64,000 nucleotides of DNA from the NCBI GenBank assembly GCA_028281005.1, contig JANQKS010000063.1, positions 39,079 to 103,078 on the forward strand. The letters run 5' to 3'. Both the position numbers and the translations under genes were made by a program. Positions within the stretch are counted from its first letter, which is position 1. Every line of letters begins with the position of its first letter. This DNA is from Pseudomonadales bacterium (lineage in GTDB: Bacteria > Pseudomonadota > Gammaproteobacteria > Pseudomonadales > Azotimanducaceae). Under the pieces are notes generated by a model. It ran no database searches. It worked only from the letters and a program-made list of their open reading frames with translations, and had not been told where the DNA came from. Below, one piece after another: positions 42,372-49,430 of the stretch.

Positions 42372-42392
42372 TTGTACACCCAGTTGTACACC
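42372..42392. repeat. TTGTACACC direct repeat upstream of integrase
   Basis: TTGTACACC occurs at 42372-42380 and again at 42384-42392, 12 bases apart, immediately before the integrase start. Such a pair could be an arm-type integrase or excisionase binding site, or an operator for the integrase gene. Confidence 0.4.
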
Positions 42393-42396
42393 TAAA

Positions 42397-43575
42397 ATGC
42401 CACCAGCAAACAGACTGACCGCTGCTAAAGTTCGTACCTTACAAAAGCCTGGGCGCTACGCAGACGGCAATGGACTGTATTTACAGGTCAAGGGAAGTAA
42501 GAGTGGTATCAGTAAGTCATGGGTATTTCGCTACTCGAAACACAAACGAGCACACACGATCGGCTTGGGGCCGCTCTCGATCGTTTCACTTGCAGAAGCG
42601 CGCCTCGCTGCCTTAGAAGCACGCAAGCACCTCTACCACGGCAAAGATCCTCTTGAAGTAAAGCGCCAAGCACACGTTGTTTCAGACGCCCCTACGTTTA
42701 AAGAAGCAGCAACCACATATATCGACATCCACACACCGACCTGGAAAAACCAGAAGCATGGTAGTCAATGGACCAACACCCTAACGACATATGCGTTTCC
42801 TGTTATCGGTACCACTCCGGTCGATCAGATTGAGCGCAGACACATCCTGCGTCTCCTCAAACCCATCTGGCTCGACAAGGCCGAGACTGCCGGTCGTATC
42901 CGCGGACGTATTGAAAAGATTCTCGATTGGGCAGCTGTGGAAGGATACAGAGACGGCGACAACCCAGCCCGTTGGAAAGGTAATCTCGAGCATTCATTGC
43001 CTCGGCGCCGTGTCAGCACTCAGGTAGTCCACCATGCAGCCCTGCCCTGGCAAGACCTTCCTGCTTTCTATCAAAAACTGATTAACCAAGAAGGCATGGC
43101 GGCCATCGCACTCCGCTTCACCATCTTGACTGCCGCGCGAACGAGTGAAGTACGCCTTGCTACGTCCGGCGAATTCGTCTTTGGTGATGCCAACCTGTGG
43201 ACGATTCCAAAGGAACGCATGAAAGCTGGTAAGGAACATCGAGTTCCGCTCACGCAACCTGCCGTTGACTTGGCACAAACAGCGCTCTCCGACAACCAGT
43301 ATGTGTTCTCGCCTTTCCCAGACAAAGCGATGTCAGAGAATGCCATGTTAGCACTACTGAAGCGTATGAAAGTTACCGGAGTTACTGTGCACGGCTTCCG
43401 ATCCACCTTCCGCGATTGGGCGGCAGAAAATACGGCTACGCAGCGCGAGGTGATAGAGGCGTGCCTCGCTCACAACAATCCCGATCAGGTGGAGGCCGCA
43501 TACCTGCGCTCTGATATGTTGGAGAAGCGCCGAGTACTCATGGAGGAGTGGAGTACATTTGTGATAAGCCGGTAA
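42397..43575 (+). CDS. tyrosine-type site-specific integrase
   Basis: A 392-residue phage/island integrase with an N-terminal DUF4102-type arm-binding domain (RLTAAKVRTLQKPGRYADG, then GLGPLSIVSLAEARLAALEA). The catalytic domain has Arg in LTAARTSEVRLA, the HGFRSTFRDWAAEN box (His-x-x-Arg), the later His in CLAHNNPDQVEAAYLRSD and the nucleophile Tyr in AAYLRSDMLEKRR. All catalytic residues appear present. ATG 42397 is chosen; upstream codons would read through the TTGTACACC repeats. It should integrate the island into tRNA-Ser. Confidence 0.92.
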   Translation: MPPANRLTAAKVRTLQKPGRYADGNGLYLQVKGSKSGISKSWVFRYSKHKRAHTIGLGPLSIVSLAEARLAALEARKHLYHGKDPLEVKRQAHVVSDAPTFKEAATTYIDIHTPTWKNQKHGSQWTNTLTTYAFPVIGTTPVDQIERRHILRLLKPIWLDKAETAGRIRGRIEKILDWAAVEGYRDGDNPARWKGNLEHSLPRRRVSTQVVHHAALPWQDLPAFYQKLINQEGMAAIALRFTILTAARTSEVRLATSGEFVFGDANLWTIPKERMKAGKEHRVPLTQPAVDLAQTALSDNQYVFSPFPDKAMSENAMLALLKRMKVTGVTVHGFRSTFRDWAAENTATQREVIEACLAHNNPDQVEAAYLRSDMLEKRRVLMEEWSTFVISR

Positions 43576-43630
43576 GATCGCCAATCGTCCACTTGTAGGG
43601 CTGGAAACACGCCCTTGCTAGCCGTTACGT

Positions 43631-43661
43631 CTTTGGTGCCCATTTCGGATCAGCACCAAAG
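43631..43661. repeat. inverted repeat downstream of integrase
   Basis: CTTTGGTGC and GCACCAAAG form a perfect 9-bp inverted repeat with a 13-base spacer between the integrase and the endonuclease I fragment. There is no T-run, so it is either a weak terminator or a protein site. Confidence 0.4.
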
Positions 43662-43723
43662 AGCATTGACACCCTAGCGAAACAGCGTAGATTCGTGTAA
43701 GGGGCACTAGGGAGGGGGACATA

Positions 43724-44071
43724 ATGAACGGAAGTACCAATTTCGCGCGTCTGCTTTCAGCGGGTGCGCTTCATTCGGCCACGTTGAAAGGCGCTCTCGT
43801 ATGCTTGCTTGTTGCGAGCGCCGCCAATGCAGATCAAGTGGTGATTCAGGATTATAGAGAAGCCAGGGATCGGCACTTCTACAATACCCTGTACACAGAT
43901 GGCGGCACCACGATCTATTGTGAGGCCCCGTTCCAAGGCAGAACGGGCCTCAACGTCGAACATGTATACCCAGCGTCGTGGATGAAAGAGACCGCCGTAA
44001 GCTCAAGTTTAGGCACCTATGGGCAGGTGTCGCCTAAGCAGGTTAGCTTCACTTTTGCCCTCATAAAGTAA
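43724..44071 (+). pseudogene. truncated endonuclease I (EndA/NucM-like) fragment
   Basis: A 115-residue remnant. Residues 20-40 form a signal peptide ending in ANA. The body matches the N-terminal half of secreted endonuclease I: REARDRHFYNTLYTDGGTTIYC, then the catalytic segment LNVEHVYPASWMKE with its His. Family members run over 200 residues; the sequence departs after about residue 95 and ends at an early stop, so the rest of the metal site is missing. A good AGGGAGGGGG site precedes ATG. Either a decayed gene or, less likely, a very short variant. Confidence 0.65.
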
Positions 44072-44077
44072 GCAGAC

Positions 44078-44104
44078 GTTAGTCTCGCTCGTGCGAGATT
44101 GCTA
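44078..44104. repeat. imperfect inverted repeat after endonuclease I fragment
   Basis: GTTAG-TCTCGC ... GCGAGA-TTG-CTAAC forms a hairpin between the endonuclease fragment and the next nuclease gene. There is no T-run. It may be a transcript end or a recombination scar. Confidence 0.35.
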
Positions 44105-44153
44105 ACAAGTCGTGTAAGATGACTACTTCGAACCCCAAGTAAAGGAACTACGC

Positions 44154-45098
44154 ATGAATCGCTACGCCACCCTAGCAATCTTGTTGACCTGGACCTTGTC
44201 AGTTTCAGCCGAAGTAACAGTAGGCGTGTGGAACATCGAAAACTTGAGCCCAACTGCCAAACGTGGTTTTCCCGAACTACAAGGACCGCGCTCACTTGAC
44301 CCCCGAACCAACCAGCAACTCAAAAAGATAGCTGATCACATCAAGGATGATTTAAAGGCAAGCGCAATGATGCTGACAGAGATTCACGGTGACCGCACCA
44401 GCGGAGGAGTTAAGCGCTCATCTCAACTTGATGTCATCGTCAATGAACTGGGTCCAAGCTGGAAGTACTGGCTAGGGCAAACTGGGGGAAAGCAAAGTAT
44501 AGCCTTCCTTTACGACGAGAATGACGTAGAGTTGCTAAGAGCCTGGGAACTTAAGGTCCCAGACGTGGAAGTCCAAGGATCTGATATCTATGACCGCGAT
44601 CCTCTTGTGGTTCATGTCAGATTCAAACCCAATTTGAATGACATCTTGATGGTCGGGCTCCACCTCAAGAGCGTCCAAACCAACGTGCACAACCATATGG
44701 CAGCAGCCGCAAAGCTGATCGGAGTTTTGGCCGATTCTAAAGGTCGCGACAACCATGGGCTTCCAAAGGTCGGCAAAGAACATGAAGTTATTGTCATGGG
44801 AGACCTCAACGACAGCTCTCATAAGAGAAGGGGATTTAAATTCCTCTTCGATTACTTTGAGGGAATTGGCTACGACCATCTCGGAAACCCCAGACGCTAC
44901 CCTGATACTCGAGTGAACGGTAGCGAGATCGACCATATCTTCGTATCAAAAAATCTAAAAGCTGAAGTTGTTAGGGGTTCCTTCAAAGTGCACACCGTTC
45001 CCGAAAACGATACCGCACGAAATGCATACAGAAAGGACTTCTCAGACCACTTTCCACTGACCGTGCGCCTCGAGACACATGCGGATACAGACGGCTAG
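44154..45098 (+). CDS. secreted endonuclease/exonuclease/phosphatase (EEP) family nuclease
   Basis: A 314-residue protein with a signal peptide (MNRYATLAILLTWTLSVSAE, cleavage after SA). It carries the DNase I-like fold with its motifs in order: VWNIENLS, LTEIHGDRT with the metal-binding Glu, LVVHVRF, VGLHLKS, VMGDLNDSSH (Asp-x-Asn), SEIDHIFVSKNL and FSDHFPLTVRL with the catalytic His. All expected catalytic residues are visible, so it is likely active outside the cytoplasm on DNA. It follows the broken endonuclease I and precedes an XRE regulator. Confidence 0.8.
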   Translation: MNRYATLAILLTWTLSVSAEVTVGVWNIENLSPTAKRGFPELQGPRSLDPRTNQQLKKIADHIKDDLKASAMMLTEIHGDRTSGGVKRSSQLDVIVNELGPSWKYWLGQTGGKQSIAFLYDENDVELLRAWELKVPDVEVQGSDIYDRDPLVVHVRFKPNLNDILMVGLHLKSVQTNVHNHMAAAAKLIGVLADSKGRDNHGLPKVGKEHEVIVMGDLNDSSHKRRGFKFLFDYFEGIGYDHLGNPRRYPDTRVNGSEIDHIFVSKNLKAEVVRGSFKVHTVPENDTARNAYRKDFSDHFPLTVRLETHADTDG

Positions 45099-45111
45099 CT
45101 GTTAAGCGTCT

Positions 45112-45921
45112 ATGAATCAGCCTGAGCTTGGACAAAGGATACGGCAGCTTCGTGTCGCACACGAATTACGACAAATCGATCTGGCCTACGACTTACAGGT
45201 AGCGACGAGTACGATCTCAAAGTGGGAGCGAGGCCGGTCGACGCCTTCACCACCTATGATAGACGCTCTTGCAAAAGTCCTGAATGTCGACAGGTCGGAT
45301 CTTTTGGAAGAGCTGACTATCGTCGATGCACACCATTCAAACCTTCTTAATGAACGGCGACAACTACAGGCAAAGTGGTACTCACTACATAGCCAGATGA
45401 GAAACGCGCGAATAGTTGGTCCGTCTTCTGTCCCGATCTCGGAATTGGATGAGTCTGACGCATTATCATCAACTGAATACACGAAGCTGAAGAACGAAGC
45501 TGACGAACTCGAAAAAGAACTAGAAAAAACCAATCGCAACATTTTGAGAGTTCGCAAGGTTGATCCACATGATGAAAGCCAACTCAGATCCGAGATTCGC
45601 CATCGCGTTATTACCAAAGTATCGGGCGTTTCAAATGCACTGGAGCAAGTTGAGATCGATCTGCTACAGCTTTTAAACGCCGCAAAAGGAGTAAATGATC
45701 CAGACGCCAAACAAGAACTCGCTGAGCATCTAGATGACCTGGAAGCTCTCTTAGAAGCCTGTTTGGAAATGTTAAGGAATAAGCGACTGTCATTGGGTCT
45801 CGCTTCAGACACCTATTCTGTACTCCAATCGCTAAAAGACTCAGGTAAGGAATATGGTGGTATTGCGTCTATCCTCGGCTTGGGAATTGGAGCACTTGCT
45901 TTGCTGTTAACAGCACGCTGA
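45112..45921 (+). CDS. XRE-family regulator with coiled coil and C-terminal membrane segment
   Basis: A 269-residue protein. Residues 8-62 form an XRE helix-turn-helix (GQRIRQLRVAHELRQIDLAY, STISKWERGRSTPS). Two coiled-coil-like regions follow (about 70-90 and 118-145, NEADELEKELEKTNRN), then a second helical domain rich in Leu/Glu. The last 20 residues (IASILGLGIGALALLLTAR) are a probable transmembrane tail. A membrane-tethered XRE protein is unusual. It lies 13 bp after the EEP nuclease and may be in its operon. Confidence 0.7.
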   Translation: MNQPELGQRIRQLRVAHELRQIDLAYDLQVATSTISKWERGRSTPSPPMIDALAKVLNVDRSDLLEELTIVDAHHSNLLNERRQLQAKWYSLHSQMRNARIVGPSSVPISELDESDALSSTEYTKLKNEADELEKELEKTNRNILRVRKVDPHDESQLRSEIRHRVITKVSGVSNALEQVEIDLLQLLNAAKGVNDPDAKQELAEHLDDLEALLEACLEMLRNKRLSLGLASDTYSVLQSLKDSGKEYGGIASILGLGIGALALLLTAR

Positions 45922-45958
45922 GGCCGCTCTTAGCAATTCCGCTAGCTGAATTCTTTGG

Positions 45959-46174
45959 CTAGTGAACTGGGGATGTCGGACTGGATAGCGAAACGAACAA
46001 ACTTGGTAAGGAAAAAGGCCGGAATACCAACCGAAAATCAGCCCGATCAATGCAAGCGTCACCGTTAACATCTGCTGCCGTTGAGTCGCTCGGTTCAGCG
46101 TAGCTGCTTGCGGCTAGGAATATGGTGCTCGTTAGAACAATGAGCACTGAAAGCGTAATGAGTGTCTTTTTCAT
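45959..46174 (-). CDS. small secreted protein with dockerin-like calcium motif
   Basis: A 71-residue protein with a signal peptide (MKKTLITLSVLIVLTSTIFL to SSYA). The mature part begins EPSDST and includes ADVNGDACIDRADFRLV, which fits the D-x-N-x-D-x-x-I-D-x-x-D loop of dockerin/EF-hand-type repeats, present once. The remainder has no known pattern. It may be the 5' stub of a larger exported protein. Confidence 0.45.
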   Translation of the reverse strand: MKKTLITLSVLIVLTSTIFLAASSYAEPSDSTAADVNGDACIDRADFRLVFRPFSLPSLFVSLSSPTSPVH

Positions 46175-46247
46175 GGAAATAGTTAGTTCCCTCAACTGGA
46201 ATCATTGATTCCATCCCTCATGGCTCACCATAGCATAGACATACTGT

Positions 46248-46275
46248 TTGACAATCATGGTTTTCACCATATTCT
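46248..46275 (+). promoter_or_regulatory. sigma-70-like promoter upstream of alpA-like gene
   Basis: TTGACA (46248-46253) and TATTCT (46270-46275) are separated by 16 bases, about 60 bases before the AlpA-like start. A 12-bp palindrome GGTATCGATACC at 46304-46315 lies downstream in the leader and could bind a regulator. Confidence 0.5.
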
Positions 46276-46303
46276 TTAAGTCCCTAGGGTCCACCAACCT
46301 CGG

Positions 46304-46315
46304 GGTATCGATACC
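46304..46315. promoter_or_regulatory. palindrome in alpA-like leader
   Basis: GGTATCGATACC is a perfect 12-bp palindrome, 21 bases before the start codon, between the promoter and the GGGAG ribosome site. It is a plausible operator. Confidence 0.4.
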
Positions 46316-46336
46316 TCCCCTCATCGGGAGATATCG

Positions 46337-46537
46337 ATGAAGCTATTATCGAAAAAGCAACTACTAGAGATGGTTCCATACAGCGACAGCCACCTCAGCA
46401 GACTGGAGAAACAAGGGCTTTTCCCAAAACGGATCAAAGAATCCCGCTTTGCAGAAAAGGCACCCTCGTACGCTAAAGCCTTCTGGGTTGAGCAAGAAGT
46501 CCTTGATTGGATTCATGATCGAATGGATGACCGATAG
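46337..46537 (+). CDS. AlpA-like excisionase/regulator
   Basis: A 66-residue winged-helix protein of the AlpA/excisionase type: LLSKKQLLEMVPYSDSHLSR is the recognition helix-turn-helix and FPKRIKESRFAEK the wing, followed by AFWVEQEVLDWIHDRM, the usual helix. Such proteins drive excision of islands or activate integrase expression. It has its own promoter and is followed by a strong terminator, so it is a single-gene transcript. Confidence 0.82.
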   Translation: MKLLSKKQLLEMVPYSDSHLSRLEKQGLFPKRIKESRFAEKAPSYAKAFWVEQEVLDWIHDRMDDR

Positions 46538-46567
46538 AGCACATAGATTCCCCTAAAGGGAGTCTTG

Positions 46568-46599
46568 AAAGGGCGAGAGCAATCTCGCCCTTTCTTTTT
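46568..46599 (+). terminator. rho-independent terminator after AlpA-like gene
   Basis: AAAGGGCGAGA / TCTCGCCCTTT form an 11-bp perfect stem with a GCAA loop, followed by CTTTTT. Confidence 0.9.
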
Positions 46600-46693
46600 G
46601 CATAGCCAAGAAAGCCTCTGAGTAGCCGCACCACGCCCTGACTGGCAGTGCGGAATCTTGATCCCAACCAACTCCTCCCAAAGAATGACGGGC

Positions 46694-46792
46694 ACGAACA
46701 GTTCGTTTATCACTTACCAATACGAACTGTTGGGACGCCTGTTACCACAGCTGAAACACCGGCCGATCACTGGATATCTGAAAGAAACGAAC
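46694..46792. repeat. ACGAAC half-site element, copy A
   Basis: Half-sites: ACGAAC 46694-46699, GTTCGT 46701-46706, ACGAAC 46722-46727 and ACGAAC 46787-46792. GTTCGT and the following ACGAAC are inverted with a 15-base spacer ending TTACCAAT. Copy B at 57775-57866 has the same inverted pair, the same 15-base spacer with the shared TTACCAATACGAAC core, and a third half-site at the same 70-base offset. It lies upstream of the replication-relaxation gene. Function unknown: origin iterons, an operator or a recombination site. Confidence 0.65.
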
Positions 46793-46811
46793 TGCTGAGC
46801 ATAAGAACCTT

Positions 46812-46831
46812 ATTAACGATACTTCGTTAAT
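46812..46831. promoter_or_regulatory. perfect inverted repeat just upstream of replication-relaxation gene
   Basis: ATTAACGA - TACT - TCGTTAAT, 8-bp arms, ending 9 bases before the ATG at 46841. Its position over the leader suggests an autoregulatory operator or a translation-controlling hairpin. Confidence 0.5.
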
Positions 46832-46840
46832 TACAGAGAT

Positions 46841-47788
46841 ATGAGTACTCCTACCAAGCTCCTTACTCCCCGAAACCTAGACATACTGTTCGACATCTGT
46901 CGTTTCCGTTTCACAACAACCCAGCAGATTCGGGCGCTACATTTTGAGCACCTTGAACCAGATTCCGAAGCACCGCGCATGCTGCTCTACCGATTGTGCA
47001 AGGCTGGCTTCATAACAAAGACCCAGACCTACGCGCAATCGAAGCATACAGTTGATGGCCTAACCGTCACCAAACCAAGGCCAGTCTGGTATCTCAGCAG
47101 GAAGTGTCGCCGCTCCCTGAAACGGCAACTCCAGCATTTGGGACGCATCACAGAGTACGATCGCTTCGAAGCTCATCAGCCACCCTCCGAGTCACTCTCA
47201 GATCAAAATCTGCCTCATGAAATAGGTCTGACCTACATTCTCATGTCCTTCGAAGAACATGCTGCCCACTCCCATGACATCACCGATCTTTGGTGGTTAC
47301 GCACTTCGCCACGGCATCCACTGACATCCGTAACAGTAGCTACAAACGCAACAATCAATCCCGACGCCCTACTCTTCTTCCGCAAGAGAAAAGCAGGCAA
47401 AACCTATCCCTACTTCTTCTACATTGAATACGAGCGCGGACGCGCGACAGCGAAGCAATACCTGAGAGATAAACTGGAGCCGTATGCGGAGTACTTTCGA
47501 GCTTCCAAGGAAAATGCGAGCAGAATGCAGAAGCCATTTGCAGAGGTAGCCGCTACATGCAATGAGCGATATGACTTAAGGCTAGCACACCCAGAAAAAC
47601 TACTTTTTCGGGTCCTTACCGTCACCAGCGAGCACAAGCACGCTAATCGACTTCTTCAGATGGCAGCGAACGTCAGAAATCCGAAGGTCTTTCTCTTTGC
47701 TGATTTGGCAGGTTGTCGTGCCAATCCATTTAGACCGATTTGGAAGCAACATTCACCATCGGGTACTCAAATCACTACATTACCGTGA
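46841..47788 (+). CDS. replication-relaxation family protein
   Basis: A 315-residue protein of the replication-relaxation family of plasmids and integrative elements. The N-terminal winged helix reads LLTPRNLDILFDICRFRFTT followed by TQQIRALHF and a partner helix RMLLYRLCKAGFI. The middle LPHEIGLTYILMSFEEH and a strand pattern with INPDALLFFRKRK and FFYIEYERGRATAKQYLRDK resemble a restriction-nuclease-like core (Asp...Glu-x-Glu). The family is implicated in plasmid replication/mobilisation, but its chemistry is not settled. It is the most likely DNA-processing protein of the island besides the integrase. Confidence 0.75.
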   Translation: MSTPTKLLTPRNLDILFDICRFRFTTTQQIRALHFEHLEPDSEAPRMLLYRLCKAGFITKTQTYAQSKHTVDGLTVTKPRPVWYLSRKCRRSLKRQLQHLGRITEYDRFEAHQPPSESLSDQNLPHEIGLTYILMSFEEHAAHSHDITDLWWLRTSPRHPLTSVTVATNATINPDALLFFRKRKAGKTYPYFFYIEYERGRATAKQYLRDKLEPYAEYFRASKENASRMQKPFAEVAATCNERYDLRLAHPEKLLFRVLTVTSEHKHANRLLQMAANVRNPKVFLFADLAGCRANPFRPIWKQHSPSGTQITTLP

Positions 47789-47818
47789 AGGCGAAGTAGT
47801 TGTAGCAGTCGGTACCCG

Positions 47819-47839
47819 ATCTGACAGAGAGTGTCAGAT
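47819..47839. repeat. 21-bp inverted repeat, left flank of SLATT/cyclase module
   Basis: ATCTGACA - GAGAG - TGTCAGAT, perfect 8-bp arms with a 5-base centre. The same arms recur at 49389-49409 with a different centre. It lies 31 bases after the replication-relaxation stop. There is no T-run on either strand. Confidence 0.75.
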
Positions 47840-48067
47840 GTATTGAAAGCGGTCATTCACGTCTGTAGACGCCAGCAGGCTCTAGTCGACCCCAAGCAGT
47901 CCTTCGCATGTAGACTGCAAACAAACAGGTTTTACGCAACAAAAGAATGGAGGGAGCCATTAGACTCCGATCGTATCGGCGTCCCGCAAGGTCAGCACAG
48001 ATGCAGAGTATGGTGTTAGGCTTCGAGGTCGGTGATCAGAAAGATTCTAGTGGTGAAGGATACACAA

Positions 48068-48538
48068 ATGACCGATGAGCCAAAGCAAATTCAATTGGTT
48101 GATACATGGTGCAATCGAACCTATCTCATGACTACTTGTCACCATGCGTGTGCGAGTCATTTCCAACGAAGGAACTACGGATTTGGAATTATTGCGATTG
48201 CTCTATCTACTGTTGTTGGCACAGCGGTTTTCGCGTCGCTGGAGGATCACCCGCACTTGATCGTTCAAGTTGCGGTTGGAATGCTTAGCATCCTGGCCGC
48301 AGTCTTCAGTATCCTTCAGACCTTCTTAAATTACAGTGAACGTGCAGATAAGCACCGAGTTGCTTGCGTTGAGTATGGAATACTGATGAGAGAACTCGAA
48401 CAAACCAGTGCGTTTTTCAGAGGTGGCGATGCAGAGCTAGAGCAGTATTTGGGCGAATTGCGCGCACGCTGGGATGAACTAACAAAAAGCTCGCCGGTAA
48501 TTCCCCAAGGCATATGGGATTCCAATCGTAATGTATGA
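48068..48538 (+). CDS. SLATT-domain two-helix membrane protein (putative effector)
   Basis: A 156-residue protein with the SLATT layout: a short N-terminal helix (VDTWCNRTYLMTTCHHACAS), two transmembrane helices (FGIIAIALSTVVGTAVFASL and IVQVAVGMLSILAAVFSILQ), then a cytoplasmic helix with the conserved His-Arg-x-Ala-x-x-x-Tyr pattern and RELEQTSAFFRG. SLATT proteins are predicted pore-forming effectors of nucleotide-activated conflict systems. ATG 48068 is chosen because it begins the conserved part. It overlaps the cyclase-like gene by 8 bases, so the two are translationally coupled. Confidence 0.75.
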   Translation: MTDEPKQIQLVDTWCNRTYLMTTCHHACASHFQRRNYGFGIIAIALSTVVGTAVFASLEDHPHLIVQVAVGMLSILAAVFSILQTFLNYSERADKHRVACVEYGILMRELEQTSAFFRGGDAELEQYLGELRARWDELTKSSPVIPQGIWDSNRNV

Positions 48539-49280
48539 ATTCGAAGAAAAGTACGTTCTATTCATTGACGTTCTCGGTTGGTCGAGCGCCCAAAGTGAAG
48601 GATCTGCAGAACTATCCAAAGCGCTTAGTGTTGCCCAAGCGTTAGCAGAAGCGTTCGAAGAGGGTTGCAAGAAGGTTGAAGAAACAGGCCACCGAGCTAC
48701 ACCAAGATTCGAACTCTTCTCAGACTCAATGATTGTCACAATCCCCTACATTGAAGGGGAAGTATATTGGCCTGAAGAGGTTTTATTTAGCATTTGTAAA
48801 CGCATTGCCACCGCAACGTTGCCACATGGTTTCCTAGTTCGCGGAGGTATTACAAAGGGGTCCATATTTCACAACGCCGAACGAAACATCTGTTTTGGTC
48901 CTGCGCTAATCAGAGCGTATGAACTTGAAAGCAGGGTTGCGCAATTTCCGAGGATCGTTATTGATCCGGACTTGGTTGGGTTTCTTGAAATTCACGACAA
49001 CATTTTAGAGGATGATGCAAAAAAGGTTGGACTTCAGCGTGCCAAGTCCACTCGTAAAATGGACGACGGTGTGTCGTTCGTAGATTACTTGGCACCAAGA
49101 CTCTTAAATTCAGGAAAAGTCTCTGATCATGAAAAGATTGCATTTGAATCTAGCATTCGATTCGCGAAGAAGATTGCAAACAATCAGCACTCCGATCCAT
49201 CAATACAGCAGAAGTATCAGTGGTACCGTACTTACACACGTGCAGTTGAAACCGATTTCTCTGTCAAGAGGATACGCTGA
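48531..49280 (+). CDS. class III nucleotide cyclase-like protein (Pycsar PycC-like candidate)
   Basis: A 249-residue protein with a palm-type cyclase layout. The first strand is YVLFIDVLGWS with Asp13, matching the first metal-binding Asp of class III cyclases. The hairpin FELFSDSMIVTIP has Asp65, matching the second. It continues with FLVRGGITKGSIFHN (residues 102-115) and FGPALIRAYELESRVAQFPR (122-141), a combination seen in stand-alone cyclase-like proteins of bacterial defence loci. The last 90 residues are helical. With an adjacent SLATT membrane protein, cyclic pyrimidine nucleotide signalling (Pycsar-like) is the best hypothesis; activity and nucleotide specificity are inferred. Confidence 0.6.
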   Translation: MYEFEEKYVLFIDVLGWSSAQSEGSAELSKALSVAQALAEAFEEGCKKVEETGHRATPRFELFSDSMIVTIPYIEGEVYWPEEVLFSICKRIATATLPHGFLVRGGITKGSIFHNAERNICFGPALIRAYELESRVAQFPRIVIDPDLVGFLEIHDNILEDDAKKVGLQRAKSTRKMDDGVSFVDYLAPRLLNSGKVSDHEKIAFESSIRFAKKIANNQHSDPSIQQKYQWYRTYTRAVETDFSVKRIR

Positions 49281-49388
49281 TTTGCGAACTAAATACGTCG
49301 GGCAGTCCGCTGTTGGCCGATCGAAGCAGGTGCGCGATCTTTGCGGTCGCTGTTTAGAGCGTTCGCTTTGGAGATTGGTTGCGACTAC

Positions 49389-49409
49389 ATCTGACACTGT
49401 CTGTCAGAT
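49389..49409. repeat. 21-bp inverted repeat, right flank of SLATT/cyclase module
   Basis: ATCTGACA - CTGTC - TGTCAGAT. Arms are identical to those at 47819-47839. It lies 21 bases before the stop codon of the convergent coupling-ATPase gene. Confidence 0.75.
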
Positions 49410-49430
49410 CAAATCTCTGAGCCAGCGCAA

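Noticed and set aside
45186..45812. 208-residue Ser-rich open frame antisense to the XRE gene
   Set aside because: Ser/Arg-rich composition is a shadow of the Glu/Leu-rich coding strand.
47819..47839. Calling the flanking inverted repeats plain terminators
   Set aside because: Neither copy has a T-run on either strand and the arms are identical, so a generic terminator is not the simplest reading, though it is not excluded.
47831..48019. 62-residue open frame before the SLATT gene
   Set aside because: Starts inside the inverted repeat, has no ribosome site and no protein-like pattern; treated as leader sequence.
48068..49280. CBASS assignment for the SLATT operon
   Set aside because: No CD-NTase/SMODS motif (G-S-x-x-x-G-T) is present; the enzyme gene shows class III cyclase-type Asp positions instead.
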